Notes: a model not told the origin generated them from the sequence alone. Numbered from the stretch's first letter, positions 26,908-35,371 are shown. The stretch: 64,000 nt of DNA from Proteobacteria bacterium 005FR1 (GCA_026192395.1 WACF01000001.1:186001-250000), one strand, 5' to 3'. Made by a program: numbers and translations.

Positions 26908-26938
26908 AAAAAAAAGCGCTTACGAGCGCTTTTTTTTT
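26908..26938 (+). terminator. Intrinsic terminator of the tRNA unit
   Basis: AGCGCT, TACG loop, AGCGCT, flanked by an A-run before (26908-26915) and a T8 run after (26931-26938), so the stem extends to 13 bp or more. Also able to act on the other strand. Confidence 0.93.
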
Positions 26939-27105
26939 GCCTCCGGTTCTTCGCCTGAGCCCTGATCGCTTTCAGCCAGCCTCCTTACGAAAGATAGTCC
27001 CGGCGCATTGTTCCGTATGCGCAAGAGCGGGAACAAGCCGCCCGGCAATGCCAGATTTGAACTGGAGCCCGGGAGGGCTCCCACTTCTTACCAGAGGCAC
27101 ATCGG

Positions 27106-29418
27106 TCAGCCCTCCAGGTTTTTAGGGCGCCCCTGATCGGGCTTGCTGTAGTCGCATACCCCTTGGGGAAAGATCCTTTTCAAACGCGTGATTTCCGCGG
27201 CGCTGGGTGTCCAGGGTGCGTAGGTGCCGTCACTGAGAGCCAGATCCACCGGTTTCAAGGCGCATTTGAAGATGCTGCCCTCGATAGGTCCGCCAGCGAT
27301 CATCCGGGAAGTGGAATAGATCGGGAATTTTTCCGTGCAGACGCCCGGTTCCCGGTCATCCAGGATGCCGGCCCACACATCTGCACCGGATGCAATCAGG
27401 CTGCCATCGGTCGCGAAACAGCTGTCCACCGCTGCAGCCGGACGGTTTTCTGCCAGACTGCGATTCGGATTCGCTCGGATATTCATCAGCCATTCATGCA
27501 GCACCTCGAGCGCTTGGGGCGTCTGGTCGAAGGACCGTTCCGGGCGTGCATCCGTAAACCAGATTACCTGACCATCCGCATGGCCCATGGTGTTCAACAG
27601 GCGCTGGCGGGTGGAGAAGGACTGATGGGTGTTGTGCATGTCCAGCTCGTCCTCCAGGTAATGTCGCCAGTCAATCAAAGGAATATCAAGCTGGCCCCGA
27701 AAAACCATACCTGACTCGTACACGGATTGAATCGCTTGCAGATCCCCCTCGGTGCGAGGTGCCGGTGCCGAGTCATTTTTCGCCAGGTTCATATTGCGGC
27801 GACTCCAGGGATCGAAATTTTCCGGGCTCATTTCGCCCAGGTAGGGGTAGCCTTCCTGAACCATTTCCGCCGGCTTTTTCCAGCCGCCGATTTTTTCGTT
27901 CAGGTGCAGGAATTCCTCGGGGGTGATGTGCCCGTCGACCATCGACCGCAGCCCATACTGTACGCCCACGTTATCCCAGCCCACCCGGGGCCAACCCTCG
28001 GCATCCAGGCCATATATGTTGCGAAGGTCGTCATAGTGGGTCCAGTTCACGTTCTGCATGACTTCGGCGGGAACCATCTTTTCCTGCTCCCGGGCTCGGC
28101 CGTAATGGGGGTTCATCGTGAGCTGACTGAGTCCGCGCCAACCGGGGATGCATTCGGTGGAGCCGGGCGCAGTGCTATAGCCCAGCTGGCGTTTGGCGTC
28201 GGCCAGCGGATCCGGATGATCATCCGTTGCATTCAGTCCCACCAGGAGAGAGCGGTTCTTCGTTGTTTGCCAGCGGGGGTTTTCCCTGTCTGTCACGTCC
28301 ATGTAGTGCTCCAGCAGCTCGCAATCACCCACATGGATGCTCTGCGTAACCTGATCCGGATACGAGTATTGGGGGACACCGGCGTCGATGAGACCGGGGT
28401 GATTCTGAGAGTAGACATACTGCTGGATGGCGCCGCCGGAACCGCCGACACCGACGGTGTACAGGGGTTGGCCGAAACGCTCGATGAAACGTTCCTTGAC
28501 CATCAGCGCGGTTTCGCCGCCAACCTGCAGATTGTAGTGGGTGCTGGTGCGGGTACCCGTAGAGTAGGCCACTGCGTAGCCCTGACCCAGAGGGCCGGCG
28601 GTCAGTGCCCGACCTGGATCCATTCGGCCCTGGGAGTGACCGATACCCACGCCGCCCTGAAAGTAGTAGAGCAGGCGTCCATTCCAGTTGCGGGTGCCAG
28701 GTTCTTCCGGCACGTCACCGAGTTCGGCCAGGCTTGCGATGCTGTAGAGGAATCGGTTGAGGGTGCCGCGCTCCCAGCGGACAATGAAGTCCACTTCCCG
28801 GCCGTCGGTGAGGGTCGTGGTGACCATGTCTTCCGGTCGGGAACCGTCGTCCGGCAGCTTTTTGTATTCGCCATCTTCGCTCATGTAATGGAATTCGACG
28901 AAGGGCTCGACCGTGCAGTCCTTGCTGTATCCAATGACTTCCCCGGCTTCATTCCTCACCGGAAAACCAGCTTCCTTGCTGTCCACCACAGGCTGTACAT
29001 CCCACTCCAGCACCGATGTGCAGACAAAGGGGTATTGTTGAGGGCCCGAGAATATCGGCCCGGTAGTCGGGTGATTGATAAGCTTCAGGACTCGCAGTTC
29101 CTTGCCGTCGGCGCTCGCCAGAGCAAGCGTGTTGGCGCCAGTATCGAGGCCTTCCAGCAGAAATTCCGAACGGCCGTGGCGCGACCAGCTGGCTTTGGGT
29201 TGCACGGGTCGTCCGTTCAGGAGGAAACCTGGCGGCCTTCGGTCGTCCAGGCCTCTGACCGCCACCAGCACATCGCCGCCGGTAACTTGGTCCGGCGCAC
29301 TCGAAATCACATTAAATTGAATATCGGCTGTCGCGGGTTGTGCCTCGGCGGTCTGCTTGCATCCACCAAGAAGCACTCCTGCGGCAAAAATTACCAGAGC
29401 TCGGCTAAGGTAAGTCAC
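27106..29418 (-). CDS. DUF6351-like lipoprotein with an alpha/beta-hydrolase nucleophile motif
   Basis: 770 residues from a GTG with a GAGGGGG ribosome site. The head ends in LLGGC-K, a lipobox, so the protein is probably lipid-anchored in the periplasm or outer membrane. The rest resembles the DUF6351 family: FSGPQQYPFVC, YYFQGGVGIGHSQG and, at S327, GVGGSGGAIQQ, which has the small-x-Ser-x-small form of a hydrolase nucleophile elbow and is followed by PGLIDAGVPQYSYPD. Two later blocks, THYDDLRNIYG and GHADGQVIWFTDARP, hold candidate Asp and His. A secreted ester or polyester hydrolase is plausible, but substrate is unknown. It sits next to a lone PHA-system gene on the same strand, 159 bp away. 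Confidence 0.78.
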   Translation of the reverse strand: MTYLSRALVIFAAGVLLGGCKQTAEAQPATADIQFNVISSAPDQVTGGDVLVAVRGLDDRRPPGFLLNGRPVQPKASWSRHGRSEFLLEGLDTGANTLALASADGKELRVLKLINHPTTGPIFSGPQQYPFVCTSVLEWDVQPVVDSKEAGFPVRNEAGEVIGYSKDCTVEPFVEFHYMSEDGEYKKLPDDGSRPEDMVTTTLTDGREVDFIVRWERGTLNRFLYSIASLAELGDVPEEPGTRNWNGRLLYYFQGGVGIGHSQGRMDPGRALTAGPLGQGYAVAYSTGTRTSTHYNLQVGGETALMVKERFIERFGQPLYTVGVGGSGGAIQQYVYSQNHPGLIDAGVPQYSYPDQVTQSIHVGDCELLEHYMDVTDRENPRWQTTKNRSLLVGLNATDDHPDPLADAKRQLGYSTAPGSTECIPGWRGLSQLTMNPHYGRAREQEKMVPAEVMQNVNWTHYDDLRNIYGLDAEGWPRVGWDNVGVQYGLRSMVDGHITPEEFLHLNEKIGGWKKPAEMVQEGYPYLGEMSPENFDPWSRRNMNLAKNDSAPAPRTEGDLQAIQSVYESGMVFRGQLDIPLIDWRHYLEDELDMHNTHQSFSTRQRLLNTMGHADGQVIWFTDARPERSFDQTPQALEVLHEWLMNIRANPNRSLAENRPAAAVDSCFATDGSLIASGADVWAGILDDREPGVCTEKFPIYSTSRMIAGGPIEGSIFKCALKPVDLALSDGTYAPWTPSAAEITRLKRIFPQGVCDYSKPDQGRPKNLEG

Positions 29419-29577
29419 GGCATCCCCCTCTTATATATAGTTATTGGGTCAGATCGGTGAGAAATTGCTTTTGCGCGACAGCGCGATGCAAGCTCTAGGC
29501 CATCAAAGCCTGGCGGGCGACTGAAAATCAGACGTTAATCGTCAGGTTAGTTTATTGCTGCTTTTCTTGCTTTGAGA

Positions 29578-29856
29578 TCAGGCAAGCGTCCGGTCCAGAT
29601 AGTCGTTGATGATACGCTCCGCGCTGCCCTTCAACGGTGAGAGAAAAGCGTTGAGCTCCAGGTGGACTTCCAGTTCTCCTTTCTTCTGCTCGAGGTAACC
29701 TTTCGCGCCGCGTCGTTTGAATGCCAGGCGATTCTCGTTCTCCCAGTGGTATTGCGCCGACAGGCGTTCCGAAAGTTGCTGCGCCAGCTCTTCGATGTGC
29801 TGGCGCACAAAGGATTCGTCACGCTGATGTTCCCGGTTGATGTGAACGACTGCCAT
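29578..29856 (-). CDS. Polyhydroxyalkanoic acid system family protein
   Basis: 92 residues matching the small PHA_gran_rgn-type family often found near PHA synthase genes: an R-x-x-x-L start with HINREHQRDESFVRQHIEEL, YHWENENRLAFKRRGAKGYL and an amphipathic LNAFLSPLKGSAERIINDYL end. Its role in PHA granules is unproven. No phaC, phaA or phasin gene is in the window, so it stands apart from the usual cluster. Confidence 0.8.
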   Translation of the reverse strand: MAVVHINREHQRDESFVRQHIEELAQQLSERLSAQYHWENENRLAFKRRGAKGYLEQKKGELEVHLELNAFLSPLKGSAERIINDYLDRTLA

Positions 29857-30086
29857 ATCACCTCTCGCTTCCCGTGCTCGTTATCTGCCCCGCAACCATC
29901 CGTCAAGCAACTGGCGTCCGGCAACTGTCTCCGGACTGATTGCCCCCATTTTATGCAACCCCGGTTCCACCGCTTCCCATTCTCTTGTGGCAAGGTGATT
30001 GAATGTCAAAGCAGGGCCCGACTAATCCGCCGACGGCGATCAACGTTTGCCCGGGGCGAACTGGTCATTCATTTGCCGGGTAAGCT

Positions 30087-31577
30087 ATGAAGCTGAGAAC
30101 CGCTGTCGGCATTTTCATCGCAATTTCCTTCGCACTATTCCTCGCGTTGGCGGCATCGCTATTTCGCGTATCTGAGTTGCTGGATCGCAGTGCGCGAGAC
30201 GTGGCCCTTGCGGGCGAGGGCATCCGAATCGGAGAAGAACTCAAATCCACTCTTCTGACCCACAATCGGAATGCCTTCCTGTACTCCCTTCGCGGCGAGC
30301 CCTGGCGCGTGGATACCCGGCGGGAGCAGCGCCGTGAAATTATCAACATTCTTGCCAACCTGCGCTTGGTGACTGCCAGTCCGGAAGAGGAACGGATCGT
30401 TACCGAGTTGCGGGATCAGGTCCAGATCTACTTCGACCAACGACGTGCGCTGGCCGAAGCTGGCGTTTCGCCTCTTGCAGAGTACCTTCAGATCAGCGAT
30501 TACGTGAATGGCGTAGTCGTGGAGGTGGACCGGTTAACCGCGCTGAACAGCGCCCGGATGAACCTGGTGATGGCTGAAATTGACGAACGCAACGCGCTAG
30601 CCAACGACCTTGCCATACTGCTTCTGTCACTGAGCGCGGGCCTGTTGTTGGCACTCATGGCGGCAGCCTATTTTTTTGCGGCCCGACCGCTATCACGTCT
30701 CGCCGCATCGGTGGAAAGCTACGGGAAGGGTGAAAGTGGGGCTCGTGTCCGTCCGACTGGCCTGACGGAGCTCAAGGAAATAGGAGCCAGCTTCAATGCG
30801 ATGGCGGAGCGCCTCGAGCAGCGCCGTCAGGACCAGTTACGGTTCGTGGCGTCCATCGCCCATGACTTACGCAATCCCCTGCATTCGATTCGCCTCGCCG
30901 CGGAAGTTCTGACACACAAGATTGGTGCATCCGGCGACGGGGGAGGGGAGCGGGAGCTTTCCGAAATGCTGCGTCGCCAGATCAGGAGCCTGGACCTGAT
31001 GCTCCAGGATCTGCTCGACACGAGCCGAATCGAAGCCGGCCATCTGGACCTGATTCGAACAGTGCGCGACATTCGCCCGCTGGTCCAGGACGCAGTCGAT
31101 TTGCACCGGAGCAGTGCTGAGCTTCACGAATTGATCCTCGATTTACCTGATGCACCGGTACTGTGCCATTGCGACCCACTCAGATGCTCACAGGTGATGA
31201 ACAATCTCTTGTCCAATGCGATCAAGTACTCCCCAAATGGCGGGGTGATTACGGTCCGGGTCGAGTCCGGGGGAGACAACGTCGAGATTTCGGTACACGA
31301 CCAGGGGATCGGCATCGATCCCGCCGACCTGAGTAGTATCTTCAAGCCCTTCCAGCGTAGCGCGGCCACCCGGGAAACCATCCCAGGCATCGGATTGGGG
31401 CTTTCAGTCAGCCGCCGCATCGTCGAGGCGCACGGTGGCAGGCTGGAAGTGATCAGCGTCCCTGGAGAAGGATCGACCTTCACTATCCAACTCCCCCGCG
31501 CTCAGGCCGAGGCGCAGATGCCGCCCCTGCGAGAACCCTTGCAGCGCCCGGGCTCCGAGCGGGATGTGCGGCACTGA
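30087..31577 (+). CDS. Orphan HAMP-domain sensor histidine kinase
   Basis: 496 residues: TM1 (~5-28), a mostly helical periplasmic part (~29-168), TM2 (~172-197, long and Leu/Ala-rich), HAMP (~198-250), phosphoacceptor ASIAHDLRNPLHSIRLA, N box MNNLLSNAIKYSPNGG, G1 DQGIGIDPADL and G2 GIGLGLSVSRRIVEAHGG. Cytoplasmic part ends with an unstructured Pro-rich tail. No response regulator is adjacent. Directly downstream lie a sigma-54-type promoter and an acidic microprotein gene, raising the possibility that they form one circuit, though nothing in the sequence proves it. Confidence 0.88.
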   Translation: MKLRTAVGIFIAISFALFLALAASLFRVSELLDRSARDVALAGEGIRIGEELKSTLLTHNRNAFLYSLRGEPWRVDTRREQRREIINILANLRLVTASPEEERIVTELRDQVQIYFDQRRALAEAGVSPLAEYLQISDYVNGVVVEVDRLTALNSARMNLVMAEIDERNALANDLAILLLSLSAGLLLALMAAAYFFAARPLSRLAASVESYGKGESGARVRPTGLTELKEIGASFNAMAERLEQRRQDQLRFVASIAHDLRNPLHSIRLAAEVLTHKIGASGDGGGERELSEMLRRQIRSLDLMLQDLLDTSRIEAGHLDLIRTVRDIRPLVQDAVDLHRSSAELHELILDLPDAPVLCHCDPLRCSQVMNNLLSNAIKYSPNGGVITVRVESGGDNVEISVHDQGIGIDPADLSSIFKPFQRSAATRETIPGIGLGLSVSRRIVEAHGGRLEVISVPGEGSTFTIQLPRAQAEAQMPPLREPLQRPGSERDVRH

Positions 31578-31640
31578 GCGGCGGCGACGGTAATGCCGCT
31601 GTCATATCCGCTCTGCAAACTGGCTGGCAAGGGTATTTGC

Positions 31641-31656
31641 TGGCACGGGAGTTGCT
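31641..31656 (+). promoter_or_regulatory. Sigma-54 (RpoN) promoter
   Basis: TGGCACGGGAGTTGCT matches the RpoN consensus TGGCACG-N4-TTGCW at every defined base, and the invariant GG (31642-31643) and GC (31654-31655) are exactly 10 nt apart. Transcription should begin near 31667. No enhancer-binding protein gene is in the window. Downstream sequence is the 28-codon acidic ORF. Confidence 0.8.
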
Positions 31657-31799
31657 CTAGGTCGGCCGTGTCAATCGACCCAGCGCCGGGCTGGACAGAT
31701 TGCCAGCCAGCCTGGCTTCAAGAGAACTGAGGGATCGGGGCCGTCCCGACGAACGTCCCGGTTCACCCAACAGGCACAATAGGATAGGAGATCGTAACG

Positions 31800-31886
31800 A
31801 TGCAGGACTACCTTGAGGAAGTGCTCGACTCCCAGGAGCTGGAGTATGAGGATGATCAAGAGCTCGATGAGTGGCTGGAAGTCTGA
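31800..31886 (+). CDS. Putative 28-residue acidic microprotein
   Basis: ATG with AGGAG nine nt upstream. The product starts MQDYLEEVLDS and ends DEWLEV; 13 of 28 residues are Asp or Glu and there is no Lys, Arg, His or Cys. A heptad-like spacing of Leu/Val/Trp suggests an amphipathic acidic helix. It is flanked by a sigma-54 promoter 144 bp upstream and a hairpin-T5 terminator 49 bp downstream, so it would be the only ORF of a ~290-nt transcript. I do not recognise a family. The alternative is that the transcript is an sRNA and the ORF is chance, but a good ribosome site and the skewed composition favour translation. Confidence 0.5.
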   Translation: MQDYLEEVLDSQELEYEDDQELDEWLEV

Positions 31887-31934
31887 CCGCTTCAGCACCC
31901 GAAGGAGAAAGACAAAAGCCCGGGCGACGAGCTC

Positions 31935-31959
31935 GGGTGTTCGAATCCGAACCCTTTTT
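31935..31959 (+). terminator. Terminator after the microprotein ORF
   Basis: GGG-T-GTTCG, loop AATC, CGAAC-CC, then TTTTT (31955-31959). Five continuous pairs plus three outer pairs past a single bulged T. Weaker than the tRNA terminator but well placed. Confidence 0.6.
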
Positions 31960-32152
31960 ACAACCGGCCCGAGTCCAGAAACTGGCGACCTGATCACGGT
32001 GGCCGACCCTGCTGCTGATCGATAATATCCCCCAAAACAAACCCCGGAACACGCGTTTCCAAAAGCGGACGCTCTCGATAACAATCATTCTCAATCAGGA
32101 GAGTGCCGGGACAGGTAACGGAGCCAGACTCGCGGCTCGAGGGTAGACATTC

Positions 32153-33601
32153 ATGGTCAGCACAGACGCGGAGCTTTCCGAGGCGGTATTGTTCATTGAG
32201 CACGGCCGCGTTACCCGCGAAATGCTCTATTCCGAGTTTGAGGCGATTCTGGACGGAGTCGTCCCGATGGTCGATTTTGCCGGCGGTTCGGCAAAGGCCG
32301 TATATCTGCGCATCGACGAGCAACTCTGCATCGGTGCGGCGGTATTCTTTCGGATCAGCTTCGACGCCCAGGGCAACGCCGACAAGCGCTGGAATGTCCC
32401 GCTGGTTCAGTTCGCAGAAAACTCCGCTCGCGGACCCGACCTCGGCGCAGGCCCGATCCGGCTCGCCTGTCACAGTCAGTGCTCGATCGCGTGGCATCAG
32501 CACAACCTCTGGGACCCGGACATGACGCCGGGCGCCAATGATTTCATTCTTCTGAAGAAAGCGATCAAGGCAAACCGCCTCGGGCTGCGCTATCGCCCCA
32601 GGTCGGAGCAGCATGCAGGCGTGCCTCCGCGCGTTGAAGCCAAGTCAGCTGCGCAGTCGGTCCAGCCCCCTGAGCCGCTTACCAGCGCATTCTCAACAGG
32701 AGCGCAGCCCAGCGAGTTGCAGACCCGGGAAATCGAGCACCGAGTATCGCAACAGCTGCGCCGCAAATTTGAGCAGGAATTTCGCGATCACATGGCGCGT
32801 CTGCTGAAAGAGCAGCGTTTGCGTATTCTCACGCTCAATAGCAAGCGCAAGCAGGAAATCCAGCAGCAGCAGCTCGTTCATCAGCAGCGTTTGCAAGAGT
32901 ACCGGCATCAGCTGGACAAGCGGCAGCAGGAACTGGAACTCCAGACGCAACGCAACGAAGCGCTGAAAGAAACCATCGAAGGGCAGGCCAAAAAGATCGA
33001 GGGTCTGCGAGAATATTTTGAGCACAAGCTCAAATCAGCGCAGCTGGATGAAAATGCACAGGTCAGCGCGCTGAAGCAAAACTACGAAGCGGAAGTGTCG
33101 GCCAAGGTGGAGGCCGCCACCCTTGAGCTGAAAGAGAAACTGCAGTTGCGGGAAATCGAGTTGATGTATCGCCGCGAGCAGGAAAGCAGTCTCGAAGAAG
33201 AAGTGCGACGCCTGCGCGAGCAAAACCAGGCGATGCTGAACAACACCAGCGAGCAGCTGCTCGAGAAGCTGGAGAAGGCCGGGCTTAACTTCGTTGCCTA
33301 CCACCCCGGTGCGGGTCATCTCACCATCCCGCTCGCGGACATGAGCTGCTATATGGACAACCCGACCGCCTATGCGGCTGAAAAATGCGGTGTCAGCCTG
33401 AATCAATACCGGGACTGGCTCGCCCACTACAAACAACCCGTGTGTCAGGCACTGGGTGCCCGCGGCGACGTTTGCGGCGGGGCGATCGAGCGTGTCCCGA
33501 CACCGAGTCAGTTCCACACGGGTGAGCACGACCGTTGCGATCACCATCGCACATCCCCCACCCGGACTTTCGCGGCAGTGGGCAAGAATGCGGTCGTTTG
33601 A
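32153..33601 (+). CDS. Large coiled-coil protein with N-terminal globular part and Cys/His tail, function unknown
   Basis: 482 residues. The first ~150 form a folded domain (EAVLFIEHGRVTREMLYSEF, then AVYLRIDEQL and a WHQHNLWDPD motif). Residues ~180-385 are a continuous coiled coil rich in Gln, Glu, Lys and Arg. The last ~85 residues hold five cysteines (399, 412, 431, 441, 462) and clustered histidines (455, 459, 464, 465), with CGGAIERVPTPSQFHTGEH ending in DRCDHH, which looks like a metal-binding site. I do not recognise a named family. It follows the sigma-54 microprotein unit by 266 bp and may use its own promoter. No signal peptide or TM helix, so cytoplasmic. Confidence 0.75.
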   Translation: MVSTDAELSEAVLFIEHGRVTREMLYSEFEAILDGVVPMVDFAGGSAKAVYLRIDEQLCIGAAVFFRISFDAQGNADKRWNVPLVQFAENSARGPDLGAGPIRLACHSQCSIAWHQHNLWDPDMTPGANDFILLKKAIKANRLGLRYRPRSEQHAGVPPRVEAKSAAQSVQPPEPLTSAFSTGAQPSELQTREIEHRVSQQLRRKFEQEFRDHMARLLKEQRLRILTLNSKRKQEIQQQQLVHQQRLQEYRHQLDKRQQELELQTQRNEALKETIEGQAKKIEGLREYFEHKLKSAQLDENAQVSALKQNYEAEVSAKVEAATLELKEKLQLREIELMYRREQESSLEEEVRRLREQNQAMLNNTSEQLLEKLEKAGLNFVAYHPGAGHLTIPLADMSCYMDNPTAYAAEKCGVSLNQYRDWLAHYKQPVCQALGARGDVCGGAIERVPTPSQFHTGEHDRCDHHRTSPTRTFAAVGKNAVV

Positions 33602-33987
33602 TCAAGCCGGAAAGATCAATTGCTGCATGATCAGGCGAGTGGGCGGAAGGGCAGCGAGAGTAATTCCAGCGTAAATAATCATCATTTCTGTCGGAAGCGA
33701 AGCGACGTGATCACGCTCGTTCTGCACCTGCGTGCGTTCCGTCGCGGATGCAATTCATAATGGACGACGTTGTGGCATCAAATCTGCAATTCTTCCGAAA
33801 AAATGCAGAGGGCAGCACCGAAAAAGGACGGCGATCGGGGCGCAGGCCCCGGCTACCGGCGAAAACAAGGACCCGGAGCAGATAACAGAACTAACCATTT
33901 TGGGCGAAGAGCTGACAGTTTTCGTCACAAAGCAAGATGATGCAGGTTCGGCGGACTGGCCGGACAGGGGCTTAGGGCATTGGGGCA
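33602..33987. other. 386-bp gap, no supported gene; possible structured leader
   Basis: A short ORF at 33732-33998 has no family features and is out of frame with the next gene. Near 33803-33865 the sequence can fold into adjacent hairpins (CGGGGC-GCAG-GCCCCG and CCGG-CTAC-CGG) after a GGGCAGCACC-GAAAA-AGGACG segment. This might be a structured 5' leader of the cNMP-rhodanese gene. Confidence 0.4.
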
Positions 33988-35250
33988 ATGCGCAATAAAG
34001 ATAACGATTCAGTAATTATGAAGGACACTGCGCTGCAGGAAAGTTACAGCCGTCTGGGGGTGTCAACTGCCTATGACGGCCGTGGTCGGCGCAGCGTGCT
34101 AGGTGATCAGGCGCTGCTGGAGGCCTCGCAGAACGATGCAGAGCTGAGCGCGGATATGCGCCTGGCGCAAACCCTGGTCCCCCTCAACACACTCACCGAA
34201 GACCACCTCGCTGAATTGATCCGCAACAGCAAGCTCGAAATCGTTTTCCGCGGTCAGACTATCTTCGAGCCCGGCAGCTATGATCGGGAACACGTCTATC
34301 TGCTGCACGGGGATGTCGAATTACTCTGTTCCGGTGGCGAACGCTCGACCATACGCGCGGCAAACAGCCTCGGACCGCTGATGCACGAACAGCCTCGGCC
34401 CTGCCTGGCCACCGCGAGCACTGATTGCCGGTTGCTGCGAGTGGATTCCGAATATCTCGACAAGATTCTCACCTGGAGCCAGGTGGCGGAATACATGCTG
34501 CTTGATATCGCCTACCAGCGGGATCTGGACAAGGACGCGGAATGGATGATGACCATTCTGAAATCCAACCTGTTCTACAAAGTGCCTCCCATCAACGCGC
34601 ACGTCATTTTCGATCGTCTCAAGACCATGACCGTGAGTGCCGGCGAGGCGGTGTTGCGCCAGGGCGAGATCGGCAACAACTGCTATTTCATCAAGAGCGG
34701 CGAAGCGGAAGTGCGCCAGTCTCCCGATGGCATGACGCCGCCGGTGAAGGTCGCCGAGATCGGCCCCGGCCGTTGTTTTGGCGAGGACGCGCTGGTCTAT
34801 GAAACCGTTCGAAACGCCTCGGTGATCATGACTATCGACGGCGAGCTTGCCTACATTTCCAAGCGCGACTTCCTGAAGCTGCTCAGAGAGCCGGAGGTTG
34901 CCATCGCCGATCCCGATCAGGTTCGCGATCTGATCGACCAGGGTGCCATTTGCATCGACGTGCGCACCCAGGAGGAATACGAGGCCGGCCATCTGGCCCA
35001 GGCCATCAACCTGCCGCTGCACCTGCTGCGAATCAAGACACGGCTCCTCAACCGGGATACCGAATACGTCATCTACTGCGATACAGGCCGACGCAGCCGT
35101 GCGGCCGCCCACCTGCTGAACAAGGCGGGCTACCGGGTAGTCGCCCTGAACGCCGGCCTGCGCGGCCTGCGCCCGGCCCAGGGCGTCAATCTGCCGGTGG
35201 ACAATGCCGAATTCCTGCTCAAGGATGGTCGCGTCATAGAAGGAGCATAA
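33988..35250 (+). CDS. Two cyclic-nucleotide-binding domains fused to a rhodanese domain
   Basis: 420 residues. Residues ~55-170 resemble a first, degenerate cNMP-binding (CRP-like) beta-roll (FRGQTIFEPGSYDREHVYLLHGDVEL); ~190-305 form a second, better one (VSAGEAVLRQGEIGNNCYFIKSGEAEV, GPGRCFGEDALVY, VRNASVIMT), whose phosphate-cassette positions include F-G-E-D-A-L. Residues ~315-405 are a rhodanese domain with ICIDVRTQEEYEAGHL and the active-site loop YCDTGRRSRAA, C364 being the persulfide-bearing residue. No DNA-binding helix-turn-helix or other output domain is present, so rhodanese activity may itself be gated by nucleotide binding. Partner and ligand unknown. Ends in a gap with heptamer arrays. 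Confidence 0.85.
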   Translation: MRNKDNDSVIMKDTALQESYSRLGVSTAYDGRGRRSVLGDQALLEASQNDAELSADMRLAQTLVPLNTLTEDHLAELIRNSKLEIVFRGQTIFEPGSYDREHVYLLHGDVELLCSGGERSTIRAANSLGPLMHEQPRPCLATASTDCRLLRVDSEYLDKILTWSQVAEYMLLDIAYQRDLDKDAEWMMTILKSNLFYKVPPINAHVIFDRLKTMTVSAGEAVLRQGEIGNNCYFIKSGEAEVRQSPDGMTPPVKVAEIGPGRCFGEDALVYETVRNASVIMTIDGELAYISKRDFLKLLREPEVAIADPDQVRDLIDQGAICIDVRTQEEYEAGHLAQAINLPLHLLRIKTRLLNRDTEYVIYCDTGRRSRAAAHLLNKAGYRVVALNAGLRGLRPAQGVNLPVDNAEFLLKDGRVIEGA

Positions 35251-35257
35251 GGCCAGG

Positions 35258-35285
35258 CTCCAGTCACGAGTTTGCAGTCGCCAGA
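35258..35285 (+). repeat. Heptamer array (four degenerate units)
   Basis: CTCCAGT, CACGAGT, TTGCAGT and CGCCAGA in tandem, starting 8 bp after the cNMP-rhodanese stop. Orientation is opposite to the array at 35372-35427, so the two frame the gap as inverse copies. Confidence 0.6.
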
Positions 35286-35371
35286 CCAAGGCAAATAACG
35301 GCCCGACCGCGGGAGATTGGTTCCTGCGCGAATCCTTCCTTTGATTATCACAGCCTTACGACTGCCAAACT

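Larger units (their letters stand above)
31578..32152. other. 575-bp gap holding a sigma-54 promoter, a microprotein ORF and a terminator
   Basis: No long gene is supported here. Read from left to right it holds a near-consensus -24/-12 promoter (31641), a 133-nt leader, a 28-codon ORF (31800-31886), a hairpin with T5 (31935-31959) and about 190 bp without visible signal before the coiled-coil gene. A second GG/GC pair at 31626/31639 resembles the first but has an 11-nt instead of 10-nt spacing. Confidence 0.7.

Noticed and set aside
27727-29460. 577-codon open frame antisense to the DUF6351-type gene
   Set aside because: No family features; the minus-strand gene has a lipobox, start signals and conserved blocks.
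31931-31959. tRNA T-arm-like GTTCGAATCC
   Set aside because: No acceptor, D or anticodon arm around it; the sequence is explained as the stem-loop of a terminator.
33732-33998. 88-codon ORF before the cNMP-rhodanese gene
   Set aside because: No ribosome site, no family match, and overlaps the next gene start out of frame.
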